Shown here: in pieces, positions 26,212 to 34,492 of the stretch | Position numbering within the stretch: position 1 is the stretch's first letter | How the letters are laid out: each line of letters opens with the position of its first letter | Assembly (NCBI RefSeq): GCF_014653785.1 | Contig: NZ_BNAS01000005.1 | Span: forward strand, 54,409 to 118,408 | Direction: 5' to 3' | DNA length: 64,000 nucleotides | From: Promicromonospora soli | Lineage (GTDB): Bacteria > Actinomycetota > Actinomycetes > Actinomycetales > Cellulomonadaceae | Translations under genes and position numbers: made by a program | The notes under the pieces: model-generated | What the model was told of the DNA's origin: nothing | What the model saw: only the letters and a program-made list of their open reading frames with translations | Databases searched by the model: none

Positions 26212-26246
26212 ATAAGCATTAAGCAGGAAAGGCGTCTGATGCTTAT
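26212..26246 (+). promoter_or_regulatory. Inverted repeat enclosing the RBS and start codon of the AbiEi-like gene
   Basis: ATAAGCAT (26212-26219) and ATGCTTAT (26239-26246) are perfect complements. The second arm contains the ATG start, and AGGAAAGG lies in the 19-nt loop. It may be a repressor operator or an mRNA hairpin controlling translation. Confidence 0.6.
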
Positions 26247-27240
26247 CACCGAACCCTGGTCTACGATCGCCGATCGACTGGGAATAGTCGTCTCCGCACC
26301 GCCACCAGACAGCGGCGCCGACATCGTGCTTGCGGGCGCCGACTGGCCGATGACCGCCTACCGAGCGAAAGTCTTCCCTGCCCCGATCCGGCCGGAAGGG
26401 ATGCGCCGTCACGCCGCAGCGGCACGGGAGTTGGGCGTCTCGCTCTTGGTCATAGTGCCTTCCGCGAGCCCCGGGGTCAGCCGGGCCGCACTGGACGAGA
26501 ACGTGTCGCTGCTCATCGTTCCCCCTTCGCCGGGCAGCGACGTCACAGGCTTCCTGTTCTCCGCCGCGGGGCGGCAGGACCTGGCAGATCCCGTCACCGA
26601 GCCCGAACCGAGTAGACGCCCGGGGCGTGTTCCCTGGGCGACGTACGCCCTGGCGTTCGAACTCCTCGAGACTCCCAACGTCTCCCAGCGCACCCTGGCC
26701 CGGCGGATCGGAGTAACTCAGCCACGCGTCAGCCAGGCCTTGCGGGACCTCGACAACGCCGTTCGCCGCACCCAAGCCGGATGGGAAGCGAGGTCGCCCG
26801 ACGAACTCGCCGATTGGATCCTTGCCCGGTACCCATGGCGGCCGAGAATCGCTACTTCGTGGCTAACTCTCGACGCGCCGGTGACTGCCGCGCGGCGTGT
26901 CACAGCGCATCTGACGGAGCGGGGCATCGAACACGCTGTCGGCGGCGACGTCGCAGCCGACTCGGTCGCGCCCTGGGCTCGGCCCTTCACCGCCTGGATC
27001 TGGGCAGGAGCGCCGATCGACCTCCAGGAGACCGGCGCCACCCCGACCACTGCGAGTGCAGCGAACCTGTTTCTCGCCATCTCCGACGACCCATATCTCC
27101 TGAAGTCGGCTACGCGTGCGGAGAATGGCGACTCGATGCTTCCCGCATGGCGCGTGTGGATCGACCTCGTACGTCAGGGGCACGACGATGCCGCGCTCGC
27201 CCTTCGAAGACACCTCACGGCACAAGGAAGCCCACCATGA
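26239..27240 (+). CDS. AbiEi-like antitoxin/regulator of a type IV toxin-antitoxin-like module
   Basis: A 333-residue protein. The N-terminal 100 residues show alternating strands with ADIVLAGADWPMTAYRAKVF and SLLVIVPSASPGVSRAAL, compatible with a degenerate restriction-endonuclease-like fold. Residues about 145-190 are a winged helix-turn-helix (NVSQRTLARRIGVTQPRVSQ, then ALRDLDNAVRRT). The C-terminal part has GGDVAADSVAPWARPFTAWI and LPAWRVWIDLVRQGHDDAAL, resembling the end of AbiEi-type antitoxins. AGGAAAGG precedes ATG 26239. Its stop overlaps the start of a nucleotidyltransferase-like gene (ATGA), the arrangement of AbiE pairs. It probably represses the operon and neutralises the partner; both points are inference. 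Confidence 0.7.
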   Translation: MLITEPWSTIADRLGIVVSAPPPDSGADIVLAGADWPMTAYRAKVFPAPIRPEGMRRHAAAARELGVSLLVIVPSASPGVSRAALDENVSLLIVPPSPGSDVTGFLFSAAGRQDLADPVTEPEPSRRPGRVPWATYALAFELLETPNVSQRTLARRIGVTQPRVSQALRDLDNAVRRTQAGWEARSPDELADWILARYPWRPRIATSWLTLDAPVTAARRVTAHLTERGIEHAVGGDVAADSVAPWARPFTAWIWAGAPIDLQETGATPTTASAANLFLAISDDPYLLKSATRAENGDSMLPAWRVWIDLVRQGHDDAALALRRHLTAQGSPP

Positions 27241-28004
27241 CCACCCTCCGGCTGGCTTCACCGTCGGTTGCCACCGACGGTGCCTGGCTCGCAGCAGCCG
27301 ACGTCACAACGATCAGCACATTGCTCGATATCGAGTACCGCCTGGTCGGCGGGATCGCGACGACGCTCCTGACCCACCTCCATGGAGTTGCAGACCGTGT
27401 TCCTGCACGAGAGACCGCGGACGCGGACATGGGGGTGCCCATTCCGGTGTGCGCCGATCCGCGCTTGCCCGAGGCCTTGTCGCAACTTGGTTACACCCAG
27501 GAGGACGGCAGCCGGTTCGTCCGTGACGACCCAGACGAGCGACGTGTCATCGATGTCCTCGTCCCGTCGTATGGGGGCAAGCACGTGGCCAACCAGGAGC
27601 ATGGCTCATTAGTCGTCGACGCTGTGCCTGGCTTGTCGCTCGCACTCGCTCTACCTGCCACGAAGGTGGTCCTGGTTGCCCACTTGAGCACGGGAAGCAC
27701 CGTCGAGCTGGCCCTGCTACTTCCCGATGTACGCGCTGCGCTCATCCTCAAGTCGTACGCATACCGGGAACGACTCACGGACAGAGACGCCGTCGACGTC
27801 TGGCGACTTCTCGAGTCCGCGGAAAGCGCCGGACTCGAAGCCGACGACTGGCCGGCCCGTGTGAGCGGGCGTGACGCCGCGGCATACCTGCATAAGTTCT
27901 TCGGCACCGCTGGCGCACCGGGCGCACGACGAGCCTCTCCGGTGCCCGCAACGCAGGCACGTGTGCGCCTACTGGTGCAAAAACTCATACCCCGGCCGGA
28001 GTAG
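27237..28004 (+). CDS. AbiEii-like nucleotidyltransferase (candidate toxin)
   Basis: A 255-residue protein with a nucleotidyltransferase core. It has [17 protein letters not shown] (GG motif), an acidic pair in [11 protein letters not shown] (T-x-D-x-D) and a third acid in [12 protein letters not shown]. The later segment [20 protein letters not shown] is typical of AbiEii/AbiGii and related MNT-like proteins. AbiEii toxins are reported to modify tRNA or GTP pools and cause growth arrest; the target here is unknown. The start ATG overlaps the upstream stop codon. It contains a TTA leucine codon at 27609-27611, rare at this GC content, and the locus is less GC-rich than its neighbours, which suggests acquisition by transfer. 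Confidence 0.7.
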   Translation: MTTLRLASPSVATDGAWLAAADVTTISTLLDIEYRLVGGIATTLLTHLHGVADRVPARETADADMGVPIPVCADPRLPEALSQLGYTQEDGSRFVRDDPDERRVIDVLVPSYGGKHVANQEHGSLVVDAVPGLSLALALPATKVVLVAHLSTGSTVELALLLPDVRAALILKSYAYRERLTDRDAVDVWRLLESAESAGLEADDWPARVSGRDAAAYLHKFFGTAGAPGARRASPVPATQARVRLLVQKLIPRPE

Positions 28005-28089
28005 CACAGCGCCGGAACACCTCCGCACCCGTTCGCGTTGCAATGGGCAAACGTGCTGTCGCACGAAGCAGACCTTAAGGATGTGTCCG

Positions 28090-28776
28090 ATGGCGTTCCT
28101 GAACTCCCTCTTCGGCCCTGGCTCCGGTTCCACGAAGACCACCATGGTCGCGCCCGAGCAGGCCCTGCCCGGCCGTTCCGCGCCGGTGCTGCAGAACCCG
28201 AAGCCGCACACCGTGCTCGGCTCGTCGATCACTGGGCCGTGGGAGCCCGGCACGCGTGTCCTGTACCTGGCGATGGGCTGTTTCTGGGGCGCGGAGGAGA
28301 TCTACTGGCAGGTCCCCGGCGTGGTGAGCACCGCCGTCGGCTACATGGGCGGGACCACGCCGAACCCGACGTACGAGGAGGTCTGCACCGCCCGGACCGG
28401 CCACACGGAGACCGCGCTCGTGGCTTACGACCCGAACAAGGTCACCGAGGCCGAGCTGCTCAAGATCTTCTGGGAGCGGCACGACCCCACGCAGGGCTTC
28501 CGCCAGGGGAACGACGTCGGCACGCAGTACCGCTCGGCGATCTACTGGACGACGCCGGAGCAGGCGAAGGCCGCGCAGGAGACGGCCACCCGCTACGCCG
28601 AGGTGCTCAGCGCCAAGGGGTACGACGCGATCACCACGGAGCTCGCGCCCGCCGCCGAGGCCGGACCGTTCTACTACGCCGAGGACTACCACCAGCAGTA
28701 CCTGTCCGACGCCAAGAACCCGCACGGCTACCGCTGCCACGCGACCACGGGTGTCCCGTTCCCGGACGCCGCCTGA
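28090..28776 (+). CDS. msrA: Peptide methionine (S)-S-oxide reductase
   Basis: A 228-residue MsrA that repairs methionine-S-sulfoxide in proteins. The catalytic cysteine is in [17 protein letters not shown]. Following conserved blocks are [43 protein letters not shown]-like [20 protein letters not shown] and [10 protein letters not shown]. Length and the long N-terminal lead of about 55 residues match the E. coli-like long form. AAGGA upstream favours ATG 28090 over ATG 28081. The resolving cysteine is probably the one in [10 protein letters not shown]. The gene is monocistronic. Confidence 0.95.
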   Translation: MAFLNSLFGPGSGSTKTTMVAPEQALPGRSAPVLQNPKPHTVLGSSITGPWEPGTRVLYLAMGCFWGAEEIYWQVPGVVSTAVGYMGGTTPNPTYEEVCTARTGHTETALVAYDPNKVTEAELLKIFWERHDPTQGFRQGNDVGTQYRSAIYWTTPEQAKAAQETATRYAEVLSAKGYDAITTELAPAAEAGPFYYAEDYHQQYLSDAKNPHGYRCHATTGVPFPDAA

Positions 28777-28832
28777 CGCCGGTTCCGGCCGGCCAGCAGG
28801 CAGTGTCAGTGTGACGCCGTAGGGTCGGCCGC

Positions 28833-29435
28833 ATGATTCGGATGCCCGCCACCGAGCTCTCCGTGGCCAACGAGGACTGGTACAGCCGCGACCTGTCCGG
28901 CGAGGACCACATGGCCACGTTGTTCACTGACGTGGACATGACGGAGGCCTCGGGGACGGGCGCCACGTTCGACTCGTGCGTGTTCCGCGGCGTGCGCTTC
29001 AACAGCGCGCACCTCACGGAGTTCGCGTTCACGTCGTGCGTGTTCGACGCGTGCGTGTTCTTCGACGCGACGCTGGAACGCTGCAAGCTCGTGGGCTCTC
29101 AGTTCGCCGACTGCCGGTTCGACCTGCTCAAGGTCGAGGGCGGCAACTGGTCCTTCACCGACCTGCACCGCGCCGCGCTGGCGGGCGCGCAGTTCGACGG
29201 CGTCCGCTTCCGTGAGGCCGACCTGGCCGGGATCAAGGCGACCGGTATCGTCCTGGTCGGCTGCGACCTGTCCGGCGCAGACCTCGAGCAGGCGGACCTG
29301 ACGAATGCCGACCTGCGCGGAAGCGACCTGTCGACGCTCGACCCGCTCTCGGCGAGCCTCACGGGTGCCGTGGTCGGCGAGGCTCAGGCGATCATGCTGG
29401 CCGAGACCCTCGGCCTGGTGGTCCGGCCCGACTGA
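28833..29435 (+). CDS. Pentapeptide-repeat protein
   Basis: A 200-residue protein built of A(D/N)Lxx-type five-residue repeats that fold as a right-handed quadrilateral helix. Examples are FDSCVFRGVRFNSAHLTEF, FTSCVFDACVFFDATLERC, and LSGADLEQADLTNADLRGSD. About 30 repeats span residues 20-185, interrupted by a loop (KVEGGNWSFTDLHRA) near the middle. The size and interrupted coil resemble MfpA/Qnr proteins that mimic DNA and protect gyrase from fluoroquinolones, but many such proteins have other roles. The first 20 residues, ELSVANEDWYSRDLSG, are outside the coil. No linked GTPase is seen, unlike mycobacterial mfp operons. Confidence 0.87.
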   Translation: MIRMPATELSVANEDWYSRDLSGEDHMATLFTDVDMTEASGTGATFDSCVFRGVRFNSAHLTEFAFTSCVFDACVFFDATLERCKLVGSQFADCRFDLLKVEGGNWSFTDLHRAALAGAQFDGVRFREADLAGIKATGIVLVGCDLSGADLEQADLTNADLRGSDLSTLDPLSASLTGAVVGEAQAIMLAETLGLVVRPD

Positions 29436-29554
29436 GCGTTGCGAAAGCCCGCGCAGACGGCCGTGATATCGGTTCGATCCGAGTCGGCGCCCGGCCCTAT
29501 GCTCGGGTCCGCTTGCACGTGTACCGGGCACGTGCTCTCGAGGGACGAGGATCG

Positions 29555-32143
29555 ATGATGATCAGCCGCGAACTGACCGAGTGGAACCTGACGGCCACCG
29601 GTGGCCCCGTCCCCGCAGATCTCGCCGGGATCGAAGTTCCCGCGACCGTCCCCGGTACGAGCCACACCGCGCTCCTGGACCGCGACCTGATCCCCGACCC
29701 GTATCTCGGCACCAACGAGACCTCGCTCGCCTGGATGAAACGCGCCACCTGGCGGTACGCGACGGTCCTCGACGAGCCGGCGGCGGCGTCCGACGAGCGC
29801 GTCGACCTGCTCTTCGAGGGGGTCGACACCGTCGCGGGCATCTCGCTGGGCGGCGTCGAGCTGGGGCGCACCGCGAACATGCATCGTTCCTACCGGTACG
29901 ACGTGCGGTCGCTGGTCGGTGCGCCCGCCGACCTCGTCGTCGACCTCGACTCCGCGCTCGAGGCCGCCGCGGCCGAGGCGCTGCGCCTCGGCACGCGTCC
30001 GATGGCCTACGACCAGCCGTTCAACATGGTCCGCAAGATGGCCTGCTCCTTCGGCTGGGACTGGGGACCGGACCTGCAGACGGCGGGCCTGTGGAAGCCG
30101 GTCCGGGTGCAGCGCTGGCGCGTGGCGCGCCTGGTCCGGGTAACGCCGCTGGTCACCGTCGTCCCAGGGGACGTCGCCCTGTCGGACGACGAGGTAGTCG
30201 CTCCCGGCAGCTCGGTCTCCGACGCCGAGGGCCGCCGCACCGGCGTCGTGGACGTGCACGTGGAGATCGAGCGGTCGGGGCTGGGCGAGCCGGTACCGCT
30301 GACCCTTGACGTCTCCGTCGGCGGGCAGAGCGGACGCGGGGTCAGCACGTTCCTCCCGGCCTCGGCGTCGGGCACGACACACGTGCGCGTGCACCTGCCC
30401 GACCCGGAGCTCTGGTGGCCGGCGGGGCACGGCGAGCAGCCCCTGTACCCGGTCGAGGTGAGGCTCTACGCGGGGAACGGTGAGGACCGCTCAGAACCAC
30501 TCGACTCCTGGGACGGACGGGTCGGTTTCCGCAACGTCGTCGTCGACACCACGCCCGACGAGCAGGGGACGAGCTTCACGTTCGTCGTCAACGGCAAGCA
30601 CGTCTTCGCGCGCGGGGCCAACTGGATCCCGGACGACCATCTCCTGACCCGCATCACGCGCGAACGCCTCGAACGGCGCATCGACCAGGCGCGCGGCGCG
30701 AACCTCAACCTGCTGCGGGTGTGGGGCGGCGGCATCTACGAGTCGGACGACTTCTACGACGTCTGCGACGAGAAGGGCGTCATGGTCTGGCAGGACATCC
30801 TGCTCGCCTGCGCCGCCTACCCGGAGGAGGACCCGCACTGGGGCGAGCTCGAGGCCGAGCTGCGGGAGAACGCGGCCCGCCTGGCACCGCACCCGTCGCT
30901 CGTGCTGTGGAACGGCGGCAACGAGAACATCTGGGGCCACGAGGACTGGGGCTGGAAGGAGCCGCTGGGCGACCTCACCTGGGGCGCCGGCTACTACTAC
31001 GAGCTCTTCCCGAAGGTCCTGGCCGAGATCGACCCGACCCGTCCCTACGCGGACGGCTCGCCCTACTCCCCCGGCTTCGCCCCCGAGGAGATGCACCCGA
31101 ACGACCCGAACCACGGCACCCACCACCAGTGGGACGTCTGGAACCGGATCGACTACACGCACTACCGCGACGACGTGCCGCGGTTCCCGTCGGAGTTCGG
31201 TTTCCAGGGCCCGGCGACGTGGGCGACGATGCGGCGCGCCATCCTTCCTCAAGGGGACTCGGTGGTCGAGCCTGTCGAGATCCCGCCCGGGTTCAAGGAG
31301 TCCGAGGTCTTCCTGCTCCACCAGAAGGCGGAGCACGGCAACCTCAAGCTCGACGGCGGCCTCGCCGCGCACCTGGACGTCCCAGAGGGCTTCGTCGACT
31401 GGCACTGGGCCACGCAGCTCAACCAGGCGCGCGCGATCCAGTACGCCGTGGAGCACTACCGGTCGTGGTGGCCGCGCACCGCGGGCGCGATCGTGTGGCA
31501 GCTGAACGACTGCTGGCCCGTGACGTCCTGGGCCGCCGTCGACGGCGACGGCAGGCGCAAGCCGCTCTGGTACGCGCTGAAGCACGCGTTCGCCGACCGG
31601 ATCGTGACGGTGCAGCCGCGCGGCGCCGGGCTGGTCGCGGCCCTCGTGAACGACACCGACGAGCCGTGGACAGGGCAGGTGGATGCGGCCCGGACGACCC
31701 TGGGCGGTGACGTGCTGGCGACGTCGGGCAGCGAGGTGGCGGTGGCTCCGCGGTCGGTGACGCTGGTACCGCTCGAGGGCACCGTCGCCGACGTCGGCGA
31801 CGCGGCGAACGAGGTACTGGTCGTGACTTTCGGCGGGGCACGCGGGCTGCATCGGTGGGCGGAGAGCAAGGACCTCGCGCTCGATCCTGCCCCGGTGCGG
31901 ACCACGGTGGTCGCGGAGGAGGGCGGCTACCGCGTGGACGTGACGGCGACGTCGCTGGCGCTCGGCGTGACGCTGCTGCCCGACCGGCTCGACCCGGACG
32001 CCCAGGTGGACGAGCAGGTGGTCGACCTCCCGGCCGGGACGACGACGGTGTTTCACGTGACGAGCCAGGGCCTCGACCCGGAGGCGCTGGCTTCCCGGCC
32101 GGTGCTGCGTACCGAGAACGACCTCGTGCCCTCGGCGGGCTAG
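29555..32143 (+). CDS. Beta-mannosidase, glycoside hydrolase family 2
   Basis: An approximately 862-residue GH2 exo-beta-mannosidase that removes terminal beta-mannose from manno-oligosaccharides. The N-terminal sandwich has PATVPGTSHTALLDRDLIPD and KMACSFGWDWGPDLQTAGLW, typical of the mannosidase branch. The barrel carries FARGANWIPDDHLLTRITRE, the acid/base glutamate in LVLWNGGNENIWGHEDWGW and the nucleophile glutamate in PRFPSEFGFQGPATW. No signal peptide is seen, so it acts on imported sugars. ATG 29555 follows GAGGATCG; ATG 29558 is equivalent. A half-copy of dispersed repeat A is read in frame near residue 570 as VVEPVE. The following alpha-galactosidase suggests joint use on galactomannan. 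Confidence 0.92.
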   Translation: MMISRELTEWNLTATGGPVPADLAGIEVPATVPGTSHTALLDRDLIPDPYLGTNETSLAWMKRATWRYATVLDEPAAASDERVDLLFEGVDTVAGISLGGVELGRTANMHRSYRYDVRSLVGAPADLVVDLDSALEAAAAEALRLGTRPMAYDQPFNMVRKMACSFGWDWGPDLQTAGLWKPVRVQRWRVARLVRVTPLVTVVPGDVALSDDEVVAPGSSVSDAEGRRTGVVDVHVEIERSGLGEPVPLTLDVSVGGQSGRGVSTFLPASASGTTHVRVHLPDPELWWPAGHGEQPLYPVEVRLYAGNGEDRSEPLDSWDGRVGFRNVVVDTTPDEQGTSFTFVVNGKHVFARGANWIPDDHLLTRITRERLERRIDQARGANLNLLRVWGGGIYESDDFYDVCDEKGVMVWQDILLACAAYPEEDPHWGELEAELRENAARLAPHPSLVLWNGGNENIWGHEDWGWKEPLGDLTWGAGYYYELFPKVLAEIDPTRPYADGSPYSPGFAPEEMHPNDPNHGTHHQWDVWNRIDYTHYRDDVPRFPSEFGFQGPATWATMRRAILPQGDSVVEPVEIPPGFKESEVFLLHQKAEHGNLKLDGGLAAHLDVPEGFVDWHWATQLNQARAIQYAVEHYRSWWPRTAGAIVWQLNDCWPVTSWAAVDGDGRRKPLWYALKHAFADRIVTVQPRGAGLVAALVNDTDEPWTGQVDAARTTLGGDVLATSGSEVAVAPRSVTLVPLEGTVADVGDAANEVLVVTFGGARGLHRWAESKDLALDPAPVRTTVVAEEGGYRVDVTATSLALGVTLLPDRLDPDAQVDEQVVDLPAGTTTVFHVTSQGLDPEALASRPVLRTENDLVPSAG
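31261..31280. repeat. Dispersed repeat A, half-copy (inside beta-mannosidase)
   Basis: GGTGGTCGAGCCTGTCGAGA matches the left arm of repeat A (compare 61213-61230). The right arm is missing or decayed. It is translated in frame as part of a surface-loop-like segment. Confidence 0.6.
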
Positions 32144-32166
32144 GGTCTAGCGGATTTCATGTCAGT

Positions 32167-32187
32167 GACCACGCGTACGGTGTGGTC
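32167..32187. promoter_or_regulatory. Inverted repeat upstream of alpha-galactosidase
   Basis: GACCAC (32167-32172) and GTGGTC (32182-32187) with a 9-bp spacer, 25 bp before the start codon. A repressor site or weak hairpin; tentative. Confidence 0.3.
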
Positions 32188-32211
32188 CAACGGGGGCGGA
32201 AGGACGGCACG

Positions 32212-34386
32212 ATGAACGGGACCGACGAGGGTTCGAGCTGGTCAGTACTGCGACGGGACGGCGTCGCCGTGGTTGTGGCGCATCCCGAGAAGGGCCTGCC
32301 GCTGGTGCTCCACTGGGGTCCCGACCTGGGCGAGCTCTCGCCCGCCGACCTGCAGGGCCTCGACTCGGCCACCAGCCGGCAGACGGCGCCCGGCACCCTC
32401 GACTCGGCCTGGCGGCCGTCGCTGGTGCCGCAGGAGGCGGACGGCTGGGCGGGCCGGCCAGGCTTGCTCATGGTGTCGGACGGCGTTCCGCTCTTCCCCC
32501 GGTGGACCGTCATCGAGGCGGAGCGTGACACCGCTGACCTGACGGTCACCGCCCGGGACACGAACCTGGGGCTCACGCTGCGGTCGCACCTGGAGATCGG
32601 CGCGGGCGGCCTGGTGCTGCTGTGGCACGAGCTCACCAACGACGGTCCCGGCCTGGTGGACGTGCACTGGCTCGAGGCCACGCTGCCCGTGCCGAGGTCC
32701 GCGGACCACCTGACCCAGTTCACCGGCCGCTGGTCCCGCGAGAAGGCTCCGGTCACCACGGCCATGCCGGGCGGCAGCACGGCCCGACAGACCCGCCGCG
32801 GGCGGTCAGGACACGACGCGCCCTGGGTGACCGTGGCGTCGTCGGGCACACCGAGCAACCGGACCGGCGAGGTGTGGGCCACCCACCTGGGGTGGAGCGC
32901 CGACGTGACGCACCGCGTCGACCACCTCACCGAGCACACCACGCTCCTCGGGGCGGGCGAGCTGGTGCGGCCGGGCGAGCTCCGGCTGGCGCAGGGCGAG
33001 ACCTACCGCGCGCCGGTCGCGTACTTCGCCTGGTCGCCGGCTGGCCTGGACGGCGTCGCGGACCGGTTCCACACCTGGATGCGGGCGCGTCCGCAGCACG
33101 TGACAAGCCCACGGCCGCTCGTGCTGAACACGTGGGAGGCCGTGTACTTCGACCACTCGCCGCGCAAGCTGCAGCGGCTCGCGCGGCGCGCCGCCGCGGT
33201 GGGCGTGGAGCGCTTTGTGCTCGACGACGGCTGGTTCCACTCCCGGCGCGACGACACGGCCGGGCTGGGCGACTGGGTGGTGGACACCGACGTCTGGCCC
33301 GAGGGACTGGGCCCGCTCGCCGGCCTGGTGCACGAGCTGGGGATGGAGTTCGGGCTGTGGTTCGAGCCCGAGATGGTCAACCTCGACTCCGACCTGGCAC
33401 GCGCTCACCCGGACTGGATCCTGTCGAACCCGGCCGCCGTGCCGTCGCCCGACGGGCTGTCGTTCCGCACGCAGTATGTGCTGGACCTTGCCAACGGCGA
33501 CGCGTGGGAACACCTGCGCTCCCAGATCTCGGCCCTGGTGACGGAGCTGGGTATCAACTTCATCAAGTGGGACCACAACCGCGACCTGGTCGAACCCGTT
33601 CACGTGGGTCCGGACGGCGTCGCGCGGCCAGGTACCCACGTGCAGACCCTCGCCGCGTACGCGCTGATCGCACGGCTCAAGGCGGACCACCCGGGGCTGG
33701 AGATCGAGTCGTGCTCCTCGGGCGGCGCGCGTACCGACCTGGGGATCCTGGAGGTCACCGACCGGGTCTGGGCCTCAGACTCCAACGACCCCGTGGAGCG
33801 GCAGGACATCCAGCGGTGGACGTCGCTCGTGCTGCCGCCCGAGCTGGTCGGGGCGCATGTGGGGCCGTCACCGTCGCACTCGTCGGGGCGGACCACCGAC
33901 CTGTCCTACCGAGTGGCAACGGCGTTGCAGGGCCACGCCGGGTTCGAGTGGGACCTGCTGACGTGCACGGACGACGAGCTGGTCGCCGTCGCGGCGTACG
34001 CCGCGCTCTACAAGGAGCTCCGGACCCTCGTGCATACCGGCACCGTCGTGCACGCCGACACGGTGGACCCGGCGCTGCGCGTCACGGGCTTCGTGTCGCC
34101 CGACCGGACGGCAGGGATGTGGACCATCGCTACCGTTGCGTCACCGCTGGACGCGGCGCCCGAGCGGATCCGGCTCGACGGGCTGGACCCCACCCTGCGA
34201 TACAGCGTGCGGGTCCGCGACGAGGTCGGCTCCGCGAGGTGGAACGGCTGGGTTACGCCCGCCTGGCTGAGCAAGGACCCGGTGGACATGCCGGGCTCGG
34301 TGCTGACAGGCGTCGGGCTGCAGCTGCCGACGCTGTGGCCGATGCAGGCGCTCATCATCCAGGTGACGGCCACCTCGGCGAGCTAG
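32212..34386 (+). CDS. Alpha-galactosidase, glycoside hydrolase family 36
   Basis: A 724-residue GH36 enzyme that releases terminal alpha-galactose from raffinose-type sugars or galactomannan. The barrel has FVLDDGWFHSRRDDTAGLGD, FGLWFEPEMVNLDSDL, the nucleophile aspartate in NFIKWDHNRDL, EIESCSSGGARTDLGIL, and the acid/base aspartate in VWASDSNDPVERQ. An N-terminal beta-sandwich (residues 1-300) and a C-terminal sheet complete the usual fold. ATG 32212 has GGAAGGA upstream; the 119 open codons before it overlap the mannosidase and are not used. No signal peptide. It lies 68 bp after the beta-mannosidase on the same strand. Confidence 0.94.
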   Translation: MNGTDEGSSWSVLRRDGVAVVVAHPEKGLPLVLHWGPDLGELSPADLQGLDSATSRQTAPGTLDSAWRPSLVPQEADGWAGRPGLLMVSDGVPLFPRWTVIEAERDTADLTVTARDTNLGLTLRSHLEIGAGGLVLLWHELTNDGPGLVDVHWLEATLPVPRSADHLTQFTGRWSREKAPVTTAMPGGSTARQTRRGRSGHDAPWVTVASSGTPSNRTGEVWATHLGWSADVTHRVDHLTEHTTLLGAGELVRPGELRLAQGETYRAPVAYFAWSPAGLDGVADRFHTWMRARPQHVTSPRPLVLNTWEAVYFDHSPRKLQRLARRAAAVGVERFVLDDGWFHSRRDDTAGLGDWVVDTDVWPEGLGPLAGLVHELGMEFGLWFEPEMVNLDSDLARAHPDWILSNPAAVPSPDGLSFRTQYVLDLANGDAWEHLRSQISALVTELGINFIKWDHNRDLVEPVHVGPDGVARPGTHVQTLAAYALIARLKADHPGLEIESCSSGGARTDLGILEVTDRVWASDSNDPVERQDIQRWTSLVLPPELVGAHVGPSPSHSSGRTTDLSYRVATALQGHAGFEWDLLTCTDDELVAVAAYAALYKELRTLVHTGTVVHADTVDPALRVTGFVSPDRTAGMWTIATVASPLDAAPERIRLDGLDPTLRYSVRVRDEVGSARWNGWVTPAWLSKDPVDMPGSVLTGVGLQLPTLWPMQALIIQVTATSAS

Positions 34387-34411
34387 AACCGGGGGAACCC
34401 GGACCCGCAGC

Positions 34412-34484
34412 GAAGTAGAACCAGGGCGAGACAGAACCGGAGTTCGGTTCTGCCTCGCCCTTGTTCTCTGTCTCGCCCTACTTC
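34412..34484. terminator. Nested hairpin between convergent genes
   Basis: AGGGCGAGACAGAACCG pairs with CGGTTCTGCCTCGCCCT (one mismatch), and a competing outer pairing GGGCGAGACAGA/TCTGTCTCGCCC plus GAAGTAG/CTACTTC exists. Two alternative folds are possible in one element. Confidence 0.7.
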
Positions 34485-34492
34485 AGCGGGGC

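Noticed and set aside
28833..29435. Calling the pentapeptide protein a quinolone-resistance Qnr/MfpA protein
   Set aside because: Fold class is clear, but no gyrase-specific loop or linked mfp GTPase was seen, so function is left open.
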